The notes beneath the pieces are model-generated. The model was not told the origin of the DNA. It ran no database searches and was given only the letters and a program-made list of their open reading frames with translations. DNA of 64,000 nucleotides, from the NCBI GenBank assembly GCA_900544335.1, contig UQUS01000003.1, positions 1 through 64,000 on the forward strand, written 5' to 3'. This DNA is from an uncultured Sutterella sp. (GTDB taxonomy: Bacteria; Pseudomonadota; Gammaproteobacteria; Burkholderiales; Burkholderiaceae_F). Both the position numbers and the translations under genes were made by a program. Below are positions 36,609 to 46,516 of the stretch, piece after piece (the stretch's first letter is position 1; each line of letters starts with the position of its first letter).

Positions 36609-37589
36609 ATGAGCGTTTTAAGCGACTCAAAGGTGTCCCTGACACACGTGCCTGTTCTGGCACGTGACGTTCCGGCGGCTCTTATCGGCAATCGTGACGG
36701 CATTTATGTCGATGCGACATTCGGTCGGGGCGGTCACACGCGGCTCCTCCTGAATGCCTTGAGTCCGCAGGCGCGTCTTTTTGCTTTTGATCGCGACAAG
36801 GAAGCGGTAGCGTTTGCGAAAAACGTGGTCGACCCCCGTTTTACGATGATCGCTTCCCCCTTTTCCCGTATGAAAGAGGTGTTGTCGTCTTACGGAATTG
36901 AAAAAGTCGACGGCATCCTGATGGATTTGGGAATCAGTAGCCCGCAAATCGACGACCCGAGTCGCGGTTTTTCATTTCGCGCCGACGGACCCTTAGATAT
37001 GCGCATGGATCAGGGGACCGGGCCGACAGCTTCCGAGTGGCTTATGGCTTCCGATGAGTCACGCATCCAAACCGTGCTCCGTGAGTACGGCGAGGAGCGG
37101 TATGCCAAAGCCATTGCCAAAGCAATTCTCAAAGCGCAGGAAGCAGGTCCGATTCGCACGACGGGCGCCCTCGCGCGCCTTGTGGAAAAGACCATCCCGA
37201 GAAGTCTGCGTGACGGGGCTCAGCACCCGGCTACACGGACGTTTCAGGCCATTCGGATTGCCGTAAACGATGAGTTCGGCGAGTTGCGCTGCGCGTTAAA
37301 TGCCGCAGGAAGCTTACTTAACCCGAATGGTCGCTTGGTTGTTATTGCGTTTCACTCGCTTGAGGACAGAATCGTCAAGCGCTTTTTTGCGTCCGGCCTA
37401 CACCCGCAAGTCGATTCTCGCCTCGTGCTTCCCGAGTGTGACCTTCCGCGTCCTCTTTGGCGTACGTGCAAGCGGATTTTGCCCGGTCGTGAGGAAATTC
37501 AAGAAAATATTCGCTCTCGGAGTGCCGTTTTGCGAATGGGAACGCGCACCGATGAGCCGTGGCGTGAAGGAGAGAGTTATGCGCTTTAG
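36609..37589 (+). CDS. rsmH: 16S rRNA (cytosine1402-N4)-methyltransferase RsmH
   Basis: 326 residues. The SAM-binding motif VDATFGRGGHTRLLL appears near residue 35, followed by ILMDLGISSPQID, RGFSFRADGPLDMRMD and IAFHSLEDRIVKRFF, all standard for RsmH (MraW). It methylates C1402 in the decoding centre. Second gene of the dcw cluster; ftsL overlaps its last 11 bases. Confidence 0.97.
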   Translation: MSVLSDSKVSLTHVPVLARDVPAALIGNRDGIYVDATFGRGGHTRLLLNALSPQARLFAFDRDKEAVAFAKNVVDPRFTMIASPFSRMKEVLSSYGIEKVDGILMDLGISSPQIDDPSRGFSFRADGPLDMRMDQGTGPTASEWLMASDESRIQTVLREYGEERYAKAIAKAILKAQEAGPIRTTGALARLVEKTIPRSLRDGAQHPATRTFQAIRIAVNDEFGELRCALNAAGSLLNPNGRLVVIAFHSLEDRIVKRFFASGLHPQVDSRLVLPECDLPRPLWRTCKRILPGREEIQENIRSRSAVLRMGTRTDEPWREGESYAL

Positions 37590-37914
37590 CCTCACGCAAA
37601 TTTCCGATCGCGTTTTGACCGTCGTTGCGGTGGCAAGCGGCGTTGTTTTGCTCCTGAGTTGCTTTGCGCTTGTTCGGATGCAATATGATGTACGCACGCT
37701 TACGGCGGAAAAAGAGCGGGCCGAGCGTGTGCATCACGCCCTGACGGACGAGGCAAGTCAACTTGCGCTTGATCTATCGAAAGCAGCGCTTCCTAAATAC
37801 GTCATTGAACGGGCCGGTGCCCTCGGGTACGTTAATGCCGATGTCACCAATACGGTCATGATTCAGGTTCCCGCGTCCAAACTTAGCCACATTCGCCTTG
37901 AGGTGCACAAATGA
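37579..37914 (+). CDS. ftsL: Cell division protein FtsL
   Basis: 111 residues, a small bitopic membrane protein. A single transmembrane segment (VLTVVAVASGVVLLLSCFALV, about residues 11-31) is followed by a periplasmic coiled coil (MQYDVRTLTAEKERAERVHHALTDEASQLALDLSK). FtsL binds FtsB and FtsQ and helps activate FtsWI at the septum. Sequence conservation is low, as always for FtsL; the position between rsmH and ftsI settles it. ATG 37579 with AAGGAGAGAG upstream; the stop overlaps the ftsI start by 4 bp. Confidence 0.92.
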   Translation: MRFSLTQISDRVLTVVAVASGVVLLLSCFALVRMQYDVRTLTAEKERAERVHHALTDEASQLALDLSKAALPKYVIERAGALGYVNADVTNTVMIQVPASKLSHIRLEVHK

Positions 37915-39743
37915 AACGCGTGGACCTAACGTGGATATGGCACAAAGTGCGCGCGAAGGCGCTCGCAATCTTGCGCGCCGACAGTACGCCGCGTCGCAAT
38001 GAAAGTTCGGGCATCGATTCGATGCTCGGCGTGCAGATTTCTCCGAAACGCAGCCGGCAGCTTTTTTGCCTGATGACGGTGGTCTTCGGAATCGTGATGT
38101 GCCGAGCGGCCTATTTGCAGTGCGGGATTCAAACCGAGTTTTTGCAGAAAAAAGGCGAGGAGCGTTACGCACGCACAATTCCCGTACCGGCGCAGCGCGG
38201 ACGGATTCTCGATCGAAACGGCATCGTGCTCGCAAGTTCCATTCCCGCGAAAAGCATTTGGGCGATTCCCTCCGAGACGCTCGGAGCCGATAAGGGGCAG
38301 CTAAAGGAATTAGCCTCGCTCCTTGAGGTGCCGACCTCAACCCTGTTAGGTAAGCTCACAAGCAAAAAGGAAAGTACCTTCGTGTACCTAGCGCGAAAGG
38401 TGGACTTAGAAACCGCGCAAAAGATTGCCGACCTGCGCATTCCGGGGATTTACGACGAAGATGAATCTAAGCGCAACTACCCGGACGGCGAAGTCTCGGC
38501 GCATGTTGTCGGCTACACCGATACCGATAACCACGGGCGAGAGGGCGTGGAACTGGCGTGTGACGAGACGCTTTCCGGCCAAAAAGGCATGCGCTATGTG
38601 ATTCGCGATCGCTTGGGTCAGCGTATCGACAGCGCGTGGCTTAAGGAAGCCACACGCGGACGCGACGTGGTGCTTTCAATTGACTCGCGCTTGCAATACA
38701 TTGCCTACAAGGCCGTGCGCCGGGCTGTGGAAGATGCCCGTGCTAAGGCCGGGGCCGTTGTTGTGGCCGATGTGCACACAGGCGAAATCCTCGCGATGAA
38801 TAACTGGCCGACCTATGACCCCAACCAGCGCAAAGATCTTCGGATTGAAAACGTGCGTAACCGCGTTCTAACCGATATGTTCGAGCCCGGAAGCACGATG
38901 AAGCCCTTTGCGATTGCCAAGGCCCTGGACTTGGGGATTGTTCGCCCCGATACACTCGTGGAAACCGGACCCGGGGTTCTCAATATCGGCGACAGGAGTA
39001 TTTCCGATACACACAACTACGGCATGCTGACCGTAAGCCAAATTGTTTCCAAGTCATCCAATATCGGCACCTGCAAGATTGCACTCGAAATTAATAGCGA
39101 AGACCTGTGGGCTACGTACGATGCTTTAGGGTTCGGTAAGGTACCCAATGTGCATTTCCCCGGTGCGATTCGCGGAAAATTGCGCCGCGGCAATCTGTGG
39201 CGCCCTGTGGAAAAAGCCACGATTTCATACGGCTACGGGATTTCGGTCTCGCTCATGCAGCTGGTGCGGGCCTACACGGCCCTGGCGCGTAACGGAGACG
39301 TAATTGATTTGACCTTTAAAAAGAGTCCGCGGGAAGCCGTCGGGCAGCAGGTTTTCCGTCCGGAAGTTGCGCGTCAAATGCGGACTATGATGAGCAATAC
39401 GGTTTTACAAGGCGGCACGGCCCAGCGTGTGAACGTTCAGGGCTACACGGTAGCCGGTAAGACCGGTACGGCTAATAAATTACGTGACGGTAAGTATGTC
39501 GATAAGCTTGCGGTCGGAAGCTTTATCGGCATGGCGCCTGCCAGTCACCCGCGCCTTATTGTGGCCGTGATGATTGATGAGCCGACACGCGGAAGCTATT
39601 TCGGCGGCACGGTTGCGGCGCCCGTCTTTAATGAAGTGATGGCCGGGGCGTTGCGCCTGATCGGTGTCAATCCCGATGCGCCGGACTACGTGGCGGGTCC
39701 CGGAATCTCAATTCGAGGGATTCGGCATGAAGGAAGTCTTTAA
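37911..39743 (+). CDS. ftsI: Peptidoglycan transpeptidase FtsI (PBP3)
   Basis: 610 residues. A cytoplasmic N-terminus of ~45 residues and one membrane segment (about 48-68) precede a class B PBP dimerisation domain (GRILDRNGIVLASS) and the transpeptidase. The active-site serine lies in FEPGSTMKPFAIA, with SSN in SKSSNIGTCK and KTG in VAGKTGTANK. It cross-links septal peptidoglycan and is the beta-lactam target of division. The ATGA overlap with ftsL and the 17-bp overlap with murE show tight coupling. Confidence 0.97.
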   Translation: MKRVDLTWIWHKVRAKALAILRADSTPRRNESSGIDSMLGVQISPKRSRQLFCLMTVVFGIVMCRAAYLQCGIQTEFLQKKGEERYARTIPVPAQRGRILDRNGIVLASSIPAKSIWAIPSETLGADKGQLKELASLLEVPTSTLLGKLTSKKESTFVYLARKVDLETAQKIADLRIPGIYDEDESKRNYPDGEVSAHVVGYTDTDNHGREGVELACDETLSGQKGMRYVIRDRLGQRIDSAWLKEATRGRDVVLSIDSRLQYIAYKAVRRAVEDARAKAGAVVVADVHTGEILAMNNWPTYDPNQRKDLRIENVRNRVLTDMFEPGSTMKPFAIAKALDLGIVRPDTLVETGPGVLNIGDRSISDTHNYGMLTVSQIVSKSSNIGTCKIALEINSEDLWATYDALGFGKVPNVHFPGAIRGKLRRGNLWRPVEKATISYGYGISVSLMQLVRAYTALARNGDVIDLTFKKSPREAVGQQVFRPEVARQMRTMMSNTVLQGGTAQRVNVQGYTVAGKTGTANKLRDGKYVDKLAVGSFIGMAPASHPRLIVAVMIDEPTRGSYFGGTVAAPVFNEVMAGALRLIGVNPDAPDYVAGPGISIRGIRHEGSL

Positions 39744-41253
39744 AGAACGATCGGCGGTCGAGCACTGGCTCCACGCACGATGCGGTGCGGGTGCCCATTT
39801 GCGGATTGATTCTCGCGATGTCGCCTCGGGCGACGTTTTTGTTGCGTTAAAAGGTGAAAAGACCGATGGCCTGAGGTTTGTGCCCGTGGCCGCAGCACGC
39901 GGGGCTCGCGCGGTTTTAACCGAAGAGCGTCAGGTGCCTCTTGCTCCGAGCGAAATCGAAGTGATTGAAGTTAAAGACCTTCGACGTCACTTAGGGACGA
40001 TTGCCTCGGACTTTTACGGCAATCCGTCGGATACTCTTTACGGGACAGCCGTAACGGGAACGAACGGCAAGACGAGCATCAGCCATTGGTGTGCGGCGCT
40101 TTTAACCCGGCTTTCGATGCCGTGCGCAGCAATCGGAACCATCGGAACGTTTTTCCTCGGGTCTTCCTTTAAGGCGCCGGCCTTAACGACGCCCGATGCC
40201 GTGAGCACCCAAGGACTTTTGTATGATTTAAAGGAAGCAGGGGCCAAGGCTTTTGCGATTGAAGCAAGTTCCATCGGTCTTGTGCAGGGGCGCCTTTCGG
40301 GCGCGTCTTTTAAGACGGCGGTCTTTACGAACTTAACGCGCGATCACCTGGACTACCACAAGACCTTTGAGGCGTACGGGAAAGCCAAAGCCATCCTTTT
40401 TGATTGGCCGGATCTTAAAAACGCCGTTATCAATCTCGATGATGCTTTCGGTCGGTCGCTTGCGAAAAAAACGTGCGAAAGGACCGTGACGACAGTCGGG
40501 TACTGCATCGAAGGAGTCACACCGGAAAAGGACCTTACAGACCTTCCCGTCAAGCGCCTTGTTGCACGACGCGTTCGTTCGAGCGAATCGGGTATGTGCT
40601 TTGAAGTGCTTTGGGACGGGAAGTCCTATGACTTGCACGCGATGGTTCTCGGGCTATTTAATGTTTATAACTTACTTGCGGTGGCCGGGGTTGCCCTGAC
40701 AGCCGGTTTTGCCCCGGAAGCGGTTTTTGAGAATTTAGCGCAATTACGTCCCCCGGCCGGGCGATTGCAGGTCTTTACGCGCCCGGGGATGCCGCTTGCC
40801 GTTGTCGATTACTGCCACACGCCCGATGCGATTGAAAAAGCCCTGGCGGCTCTTCGTCCGACAGCGCGCGAGCGGGGTGGACGACTGTGGATTCTTGTCG
40901 GCGCCGGCGGCGATCGCGATCACGGCAAACGCCCGGAGATGGGACGAATTGCCGAACAAAATGCCGATTGCGTGGTGGTCACAAGTGACAATCCGCGGTC
41001 GGAGAATCCGGCGCAAATTGCCGCCGATGTCTGTTCCGGGATGAAAAACCCGGCACCTGTCGTCATCCTCAATCGTCGTGAGGCGATTATTAAGACCTTT
41101 TGTCAGGCCCGACCCGAGGACATTATCCTTGTTGCCGGTAAAGGGCACGAGGACTATCAGGAAATTGCCGGCGTCAAACACCACTTTAGCGATGCGGAAA
41201 CCGTCCGAGAAGCGGCCAACGAGCGTTTCGTTCGAGAAAAATTAACGTCATAA
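39727..41253 (+). CDS. murE: UDP-MurNAc-tripeptide synthetase MurE (meso-DAP adding)
   Basis: 508 residues. The Mur ligase layout is visible: an N-terminal UDP-binding region (LRIDSRDVASGDVFVALKG), the ATP loop VTGTNGKTSISHW near residue 115, and the C-terminal VTSDNPRSENPAQ near 420. The DNPR motif is the signature of enzymes that add meso-diaminopimelate instead of lysine. ATG 39727 has GAGGGA upstream; earlier in-frame starts lie inside ftsI. murF begins 7 bp after its stop. Confidence 0.97.
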   Translation: MKEVFKERSAVEHWLHARCGAGAHLRIDSRDVASGDVFVALKGEKTDGLRFVPVAAARGARAVLTEERQVPLAPSEIEVIEVKDLRRHLGTIASDFYGNPSDTLYGTAVTGTNGKTSISHWCAALLTRLSMPCAAIGTIGTFFLGSSFKAPALTTPDAVSTQGLLYDLKEAGAKAFAIEASSIGLVQGRLSGASFKTAVFTNLTRDHLDYHKTFEAYGKAKAILFDWPDLKNAVINLDDAFGRSLAKKTCERTVTTVGYCIEGVTPEKDLTDLPVKRLVARRVRSSESGMCFEVLWDGKSYDLHAMVLGLFNVYNLLAVAGVALTAGFAPEAVFENLAQLRPPAGRLQVFTRPGMPLAVVDYCHTPDAIEKALAALRPTARERGGRLWILVGAGGDRDHGKRPEMGRIAEQNADCVVVTSDNPRSENPAQIAADVCSGMKNPAPVVILNRREAIIKTFCQARPEDIILVAGKGHEDYQEIAGVKHHFSDAETVREAANERFVREKLTS

Positions 41254-41260
41254 AAGAGCC

Positions 41261-42646
41261 ATGCACGAGCCAACGAATCAACACTGGACATTAAGCGACC
41301 TATGTGAGGCTCTTACGGGCAACCTTGTCGCCCTTAAGGGGAGCACGCGTCAAACGTTTTCTTCGATTACAACCGACAGTCGCACGGTTGCGAAAGGTGA
41401 GGTTTTCGTCGCACTCGTCGGTGAGAAATTCGATGGGCACGACTATGCGCTTGCCGCTGAAAAAGCCGGGGCCGGCGCTCTGGTTTTAAACCGCTCCGTG
41501 GGAGCTGCGTGTCCGGAACTGATTGTGAACGATACGGCCGAGGCGTACGGGAGCCTGGCACGATTCTGGAGGCGACGTCTATCGCTCCCCTTGATTGCCG
41601 TTGTCGGCTCAAACGGCAAAACCACGACAACGCAGATGACGGGGGCGATTCTTTCTTCCTACGCAGGCGAAGAGGCGTTTTGCACTCGCGGGAACCTAAA
41701 TAACAACGTCGGCGTGCCGCGCATGCTCTTGGAATTAACCGAGAAAACCCGCATTGCCGTCATCGAGGCGGGCATGAATCACGCAGGCGAGATGGCGCAA
41801 CTTGCCAGTTGGATTGCTCCGACGGTTGTCGTCATCACGAATGCGCAGCGCGAACACCAAGCCTATATTGACGGCGTTGAGGGATCGGCTCGGGAAAATG
41901 CGATGGCGCTTGTGGCGCTTCCGGAAACCGGGTGTGCGGTTTTACCGATTACCGATTCCTGTTATCGGATTTGGGCCGATTTTGCCCGGGCGCGCGGATG
42001 CCGTGTACTGACGTATTCGGCCGGAGTGAGTGCAGCCGATGTTCAAGCCGTGCGCGAAGGGGGTGACCTGGTGCTCACAACGCCCCTAGGCGTGACGCGC
42101 TTTCATTTTTCTATGGCAGGCGAACACGCCGTGCACGATGCCGCCGCTGCCGCCGCAGCCTCCCTTGCGGCCGGCGTTCCGCTTGAGGACATTGCGTGCG
42201 GTCTTGCTTCTTTTACACCCCTTGCCGGGCGCGGAAAGATTTACCGTTTTGAGAGCGGTGCCCTTTTAATCGATGAGTCCTATAACGCCAATCCCGACAG
42301 TATGCGCTCGGCCATCGATGTGCTCGCTACAATGCCCTCTCCGCGCATTTTGGTCGCAGGAGAAATGGGTGAACTCGGAAAAAGAAGTCAAGATTTTCAC
42401 GAGGAAGTGTTGTGCTACGCCAAAGATAAGGGCATCGATGCGCTTTATTTGACCGGAAAGGCCATGAAAGACGCCCTCGGGGCGGCCGGCGCCGCAGCGC
42501 ACTTTTATTTAAAGCGCGAGGACTTAACGCGTGCGGTGCAAGAGGCCATCAAAACCCCGTGCACGGTTCTTGTGAAAGCGAGTCACTACGTGGGATTAGA
42601 TGCAGTTGTCCGAGCCGTGACAACCGACCCGAAGAAAGGAAATTAA
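41261..42646 (+). CDS. murF: UDP-MurNAc-pentapeptide synthetase MurF
   Basis: 461 residues. The Mur ligase ATP loop [13 protein letters not shown] sits near residue 112, followed by [19 protein letters not shown] and [13 protein letters not shown], and in the C-terminal domain [18 protein letters not shown], the MurF-specific block. It adds D-Ala-D-Ala to complete the cytoplasmic pentapeptide. The substrate dipeptide is made by the Ddl encoded further along the same cluster. Confidence 0.97.
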   Translation: MHEPTNQHWTLSDLCEALTGNLVALKGSTRQTFSSITTDSRTVAKGEVFVALVGEKFDGHDYALAAEKAGAGALVLNRSVGAACPELIVNDTAEAYGSLARFWRRRLSLPLIAVVGSNGKTTTTQMTGAILSSYAGEEAFCTRGNLNNNVGVPRMLLELTEKTRIAVIEAGMNHAGEMAQLASWIAPTVVVITNAQREHQAYIDGVEGSARENAMALVALPETGCAVLPITDSCYRIWADFARARGCRVLTYSAGVSAADVQAVREGGDLVLTTPLGVTRFHFSMAGEHAVHDAAAAAAASLAAGVPLEDIACGLASFTPLAGRGKIYRFESGALLIDESYNANPDSMRSAIDVLATMPSPRILVAGEMGELGKRSQDFHEEVLCYAKDKGIDALYLTGKAMKDALGAAGAAAHFYLKREDLTRAVQEAIKTPCTVLVKASHYVGLDAVVRAVTTDPKKGN

Positions 42647-42650
42647 ACGA

Positions 42651-43805
42651 ATGCTTTTAAGTGTGTTTCAATGGCTTTCCGAGTCTGTGAGAGCCTTCGG
42701 TGTTTTTAATTATTTGAGTTTGCGCGCCCTGATGGCGGCCTTAACGGCGATGGCCATCGGATTCGGGGCGGCTCCCTGGGTGATTCGGCGCTTGCATGCC
42801 ATGCGAATCGGGCAGGCCGTGCGCTCGTGCGGCCCCAAAACGCATTTAGCCAAAGACGGAACGCCGACGATGGGGGGTGTGCTGATTCTCGTGAGTATCG
42901 GGATTTCAACACTCCTATGGATGGATCTATCGAATCGCTTTGTGTGGATTGTGCTCTTTGTGACGCTTTGTTATGGCCTGATCGGGTGGTTTGATGATTA
43001 CCGCAAGGTGGTCCACCATGACCCCAACGGCATGAGCGCCAAAGAAAAGTTCGCTTGGCAAAGCTTGGTGGGATTTTCGGCTGCCGTGTATCTGGCTTTT
43101 GCCGTCTCGATGCCGAGTAACGCCGATATCTGGAGTGCTCTTGCGCAGTGGGTTCAGGGGGGCTTTTCCATGAACGAGCTTTCGAAGCTTGACTTTATGG
43201 TGCCCTTTTTCAAAGAGGTCGCGATTCCCTTCGGAATTTGGGGATTTATCATCCTCACGTATTTTGTCATTGTCGGAACGTCGAACGCCGTGAATCTGAC
43301 GGACGGGCTGGACGGTCTGGCGATTTTGCCCTGTGTGATGGTCGGCTCGGCGTTGGGAATCTTTGCCTATGTGGTCGGGCGTCCGGACTTTTCGGGGTAC
43401 CTCTTTTTCCCGTACATCCCGGGTGCCGGGGAGCTTGTGGTGGTCTGTGCGGCCCTGGCCGGTGCGGGTCTTGCGTTTTTATGGTTTAACACGTACCCGG
43501 CCGAAGTCTTTATGGGAGACGTGGGAGCCCTCGCGTTAGGCGGGTGCCTCGGGACCGTTGCCGTCATTACGCGTCAGGAAATCGTTTTAGCGGTCATGGG
43601 CGGCATTTTCGTTGTCGAGACGCTTTCGGTGATTATTCAAACGACGTATTTCCGCTTTTCTCACGGAAAACGCGTCTTCCTCATGGCCCCGATTCACCAT
43701 CACTTTGAACTTAAGGGCTGGAAGGAAACGCAAGTTGTCGTGCGCTTTTGGATTATCACGTTTATTTTGGTTTTGATCGGGCTTTCGACATTAAAGATTC
43801 GGTAA
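42651..43805 (+). CDS. mraY: Phospho-N-acetylmuramoyl-pentapeptide transferase MraY
   Basis: 384 residues, polytopic with about ten membrane helices. Catalytic and binding motifs include [22 protein letters not shown] (the DD Mg2+ site, about residue 116), [13 protein letters not shown] and the signature [14 protein letters not shown] near the end. It transfers phospho-MurNAc-pentapeptide to undecaprenyl phosphate, giving lipid I in the inner membrane. The conserved cluster position between murF and murD agrees. Confidence 0.97.
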   Translation: MLLSVFQWLSESVRAFGVFNYLSLRALMAALTAMAIGFGAAPWVIRRLHAMRIGQAVRSCGPKTHLAKDGTPTMGGVLILVSIGISTLLWMDLSNRFVWIVLFVTLCYGLIGWFDDYRKVVHHDPNGMSAKEKFAWQSLVGFSAAVYLAFAVSMPSNADIWSALAQWVQGGFSMNELSKLDFMVPFFKEVAIPFGIWGFIILTYFVIVGTSNAVNLTDGLDGLAILPCVMVGSALGIFAYVVGRPDFSGYLFFPYIPGAGELVVVCAALAGAGLAFLWFNTYPAEVFMGDVGALALGGCLGTVAVITRQEIVLAVMGGIFVVETLSVIIQTTYFRFSHGKRVFLMAPIHHHFELKGWKETQVVVRFWIITFILVLIGLSTLKIR

Positions 43806-43816
43806 AGGCAAAGAGT

Positions 43817-45292
43817 ATGAGCAAGGCTTTGGTTTTAGGATGCGGAGCATCGGGGATTGCTTCCGTGCGGTTTTTAAAGCGGCGCGGCTGGACTGTGGCG
43901 CTGGCCGATACGCGGGAAAGCCCGTCTTCTTTGGCAGAATTTAAACAGGAATTTCCCGATGTGCCGTTTACGGGCGGCTCTTTACCCCTTGAACTTCTTG
44001 ACGGGTGCGATGCCCTGGTTTTAAGTCCGGGCCTTTCGCCCGAGCATTCGGCAGCCTCGTCCCTTGTGGCTAAAGCCCGCGCCTCGGGTATGAACGTGCT
44101 CGGAGAAATCGAACTTTTTGCACGCGAGCTTGCGCACCTTAATAAAACGCAGGGGTACCGGCCGAAGGTTGTGGCCGTAACGGGCACTAACGGCAAGACG
44201 ACGACAACAAGGCTTACGGGCTTGATGGTTCGCCAAGCCAATCGCACGGTTTGCACGGCAGGAAACATCGGACCGAATGCGGTCTGCGAACTTGACCGTT
44301 TGCTTGAAGAGGGCAAACTGCCGGATTTTTGGGTCCTGGAGTTATCGAGTTTTCAACTCGCGACGACAACTAGTCTTGATTGTGATGCGGCAGCGTTTTT
44401 AAATCTCACGCAAGATCACGTGGATTGGCACGGTTCGATGGCCGAATACGAAGCGGCCAAACGGCGCATTTTTTCTGAAAAGACCGTGCGCGTTTTAAAT
44501 CGCGATGATGCAGCGAGTATGCGTGCAGCAACCGAAGGTGCCGACATTCGCACGTTCGGCGTGTCCGACCCGGTTGCCCCCGGTCAATACGGCCTTACAC
44601 AGGACTCAGGGCTAACCTGGCTTTCGGAAATTCCCTATGTCAAAGAGACGGCAAATCGCCGCCGCAGCCTTCTTTTGTCACCTGAGCCCGAGCAAAAGCG
44701 CCTTTTAATGCCGACCTCATCGCTTAAGATTCGCGGCCAGCACAACGCGATGAATGCTCTTGCGGCCATCGCGTTAACGGAAGCCGTGGGAATTCCGCTT
44801 TCGGCGGCCCTTGAGACCCTCACGACGTTTGCCGGCGAACCCCACCGCGTGGAGTTTGTCTTAAAGACGGCCTCGGGTGTGGAATTTATCGATGACTCCA
44901 AGGGCACGAACGTCGGCGCGACCTGTGCGGCCTTAGAGGGGCTCGGCGCCGCGGGCCAAAAGTGTTCGCTTATTTTAGGGGGCGACTCCAAGGGACAGGA
45001 CTTTTCCGATATTGCCAAGTCCGTGGCCGATCACGCGCGCTTTGTGGTGTTAATCGGGCGCGATGCCGACCGGATTGCGCCGGCGTTAGAGGGCCTCAAC
45101 GTCCCGGTTGCCAGTGCCGGTTTTGATTTTGAAAAAGCCGTTGATATGGCCTATGCCGCTGCGCGCGAGGGGGACGCGGTCCTTTTAAGCCCTGCGTGCG
45201 CGAGCTGGGATATGTTTAAAAATTACGCGGAGCGCTCCGCGCGTTTTATTGCGCGTGCTAAGGAGATTGCCGCCCGAGAACAGGCAGACTAA
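43817..45292 (+). CDS. murD: UDP-MurNAc-L-alanine:D-glutamate ligase MurD
   Basis: 491 residues. A Rossmann-like N-terminus (KALVLGCGASGIASVRFLKRRGW) binds UDP-MurNAc-Ala; the ATP loop AVTGTNGKTTTTRL follows near residue 120, then LELSSFQL, NLTQDHVDWHG and the C-terminal FIDDSKGTNVGATCAAL. It adds D-Glu as the second stem-peptide residue. ATG 43817 lies 11 bp after the mraY stop; longer in-frame starts would lie in mraY. Confidence 0.97.
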   Translation: MSKALVLGCGASGIASVRFLKRRGWTVALADTRESPSSLAEFKQEFPDVPFTGGSLPLELLDGCDALVLSPGLSPEHSAASSLVAKARASGMNVLGEIELFARELAHLNKTQGYRPKVVAVTGTNGKTTTTRLTGLMVRQANRTVCTAGNIGPNAVCELDRLLEEGKLPDFWVLELSSFQLATTTSLDCDAAAFLNLTQDHVDWHGSMAEYEAAKRRIFSEKTVRVLNRDDAASMRAATEGADIRTFGVSDPVAPGQYGLTQDSGLTWLSEIPYVKETANRRRSLLLSPEPEQKRLLMPTSSLKIRGQHNAMNALAAIALTEAVGIPLSAALETLTTFAGEPHRVEFVLKTASGVEFIDDSKGTNVGATCAALEGLGAAGQKCSLILGGDSKGQDFSDIAKSVADHARFVVLIGRDADRIAPALEGLNVPVASAGFDFEKAVDMAYAAAREGDAVLLSPACASWDMFKNYAERSARFIARAKEIAAREQAD

Positions 45293-45294
45293 CC

Positions 45295-46515
45295 GTGTTC
45301 GGCCTTAAGAAAGACACCGCCAACAAATCCCTGATTTGGACCGGGGCTCAGACGCGCCTTTTGGGCGGAAAAAGCTCACGCCGCGTCCGACCCGACGGTA
45401 TGGATTTGGGAATTCTGTGCGTCACGGCCTTTCTTTTGTGCTTAGGCGTGCTGATGGTGTACTCGGCGACGATTTCCTTTTCCGATAGTCCCAAGTATCA
45501 CACCGCTCCGTACCACTTTCTCATTCGCCAAATCATTAACATCGTCATCGGTTTAATCGCCGGCTTTGCCGTCTACCGTACGCCGATGCGGGTTTGGATG
45601 CGCATTGCCCCGTATTTAGCCGGCGTTGCCATTTTTCTTTTAATCATCGTGCTGATTCCGGGAATCGGGCGCTCCGTGAACGGAGCGAGGCGTTGGATTG
45701 CCCTCGGACCGATGAATTTTCAGGTAACCGAGTTTGTTAAATTCGCCGTCTTGATCGGAGCGGCGGCCTTTACCGTCAAGCGCCAAGAGTACATGCATTC
45801 GGTGACTAAGGGTTTGGCACCGATGTTCATCATCATCGCCGTGATTTCAGGTCTTATCGGTGTGCAACCGGACCTAGGGGCGACGGCCGTGATTATTGCC
45901 ATTGCCATGGGCGTGCTCTTTTTAGGGGGCTTGGACGGAAAGATTTTTACCGCCGTTCTCATTTTGGCCATCGCCATCGGGTTTTCGATGATTTACCTTT
46001 CGCCCTGGCGCTTAGAGCGCATGATTTCGTACTGGGACGTCTGGGGTAATGCCTATGGTAAGGGCTATCAATTAAGCCATTCACTCATTGCGTTCGGACG
46101 AGGCGAATGGTTTGGGGTCGGACTCGGCGCGTCGATTGAAAAACTTCACTATTTACCCGAATCGCACACGGACTTTATTATGGCCGTCATCGGGGAAGAA
46201 CTCGGCTTTGTCGGCGTCGTGGTCGTTGTCGTTGCGTTTTACTTTTTCGTGCGTCGGGCCTTTGCCATCGGTCGTCAGTCCATTAAGTTAGATCGGGTCT
46301 TCCCGGGGCTTGTGGCCGAAGGGGTCGGTATCTGGATCGGCTTTCAGGCCATTATTAACCTCGGGGTGGCGACCGGCATGTTCCCGACCAAGGGGCTGAC
46401 GCTCCCCTTTGTCAGTTACGGCGGTTCTTCTCTAATCGCTACAATAGCCGCCGTTGCACTTTTGTTACGCGTGGACCGAGAGAATCGCATTTTGATGCGC
46501 GGCGGGAGAGTTTAA
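45295..46515 (+). CDS. ftsW: Septal peptidoglycan glycosyltransferase FtsW
   Basis: 406 residues of the SEDS family with ten membrane helices after a ~35-residue cytoplasmic N-terminus. Conserved blocks are LGVLMVYSATI, GIGRSVNGARRWIALGPMNFQVTEF, QPDLGATAV, YQLSHSLIAFGRGEWFGVGLG, LPESHTDFIMAVIGEELGF and SYGGSSLIATI. FtsW polymerises glycan strands at the septum as partner of FtsI. It begins with GTG two bp after murD; murG starts 1 bp after its stop. Confidence 0.96.
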   Translation: MFGLKKDTANKSLIWTGAQTRLLGGKSSRRVRPDGMDLGILCVTAFLLCLGVLMVYSATISFSDSPKYHTAPYHFLIRQIINIVIGLIAGFAVYRTPMRVWMRIAPYLAGVAIFLLIIVLIPGIGRSVNGARRWIALGPMNFQVTEFVKFAVLIGAAAFTVKRQEYMHSVTKGLAPMFIIIAVISGLIGVQPDLGATAVIIAIAMGVLFLGGLDGKIFTAVLILAIAIGFSMIYLSPWRLERMISYWDVWGNAYGKGYQLSHSLIAFGRGEWFGVGLGASIEKLHYLPESHTDFIMAVIGEELGFVGVVVVVVAFYFFVRRAFAIGRQSIKLDRVFPGLVAEGVGIWIGFQAIINLGVATGMFPTKGLTLPFVSYGGSSLIATIAAVALLLRVDRENRILMRGGRV

Positions 46516-46516
46516 A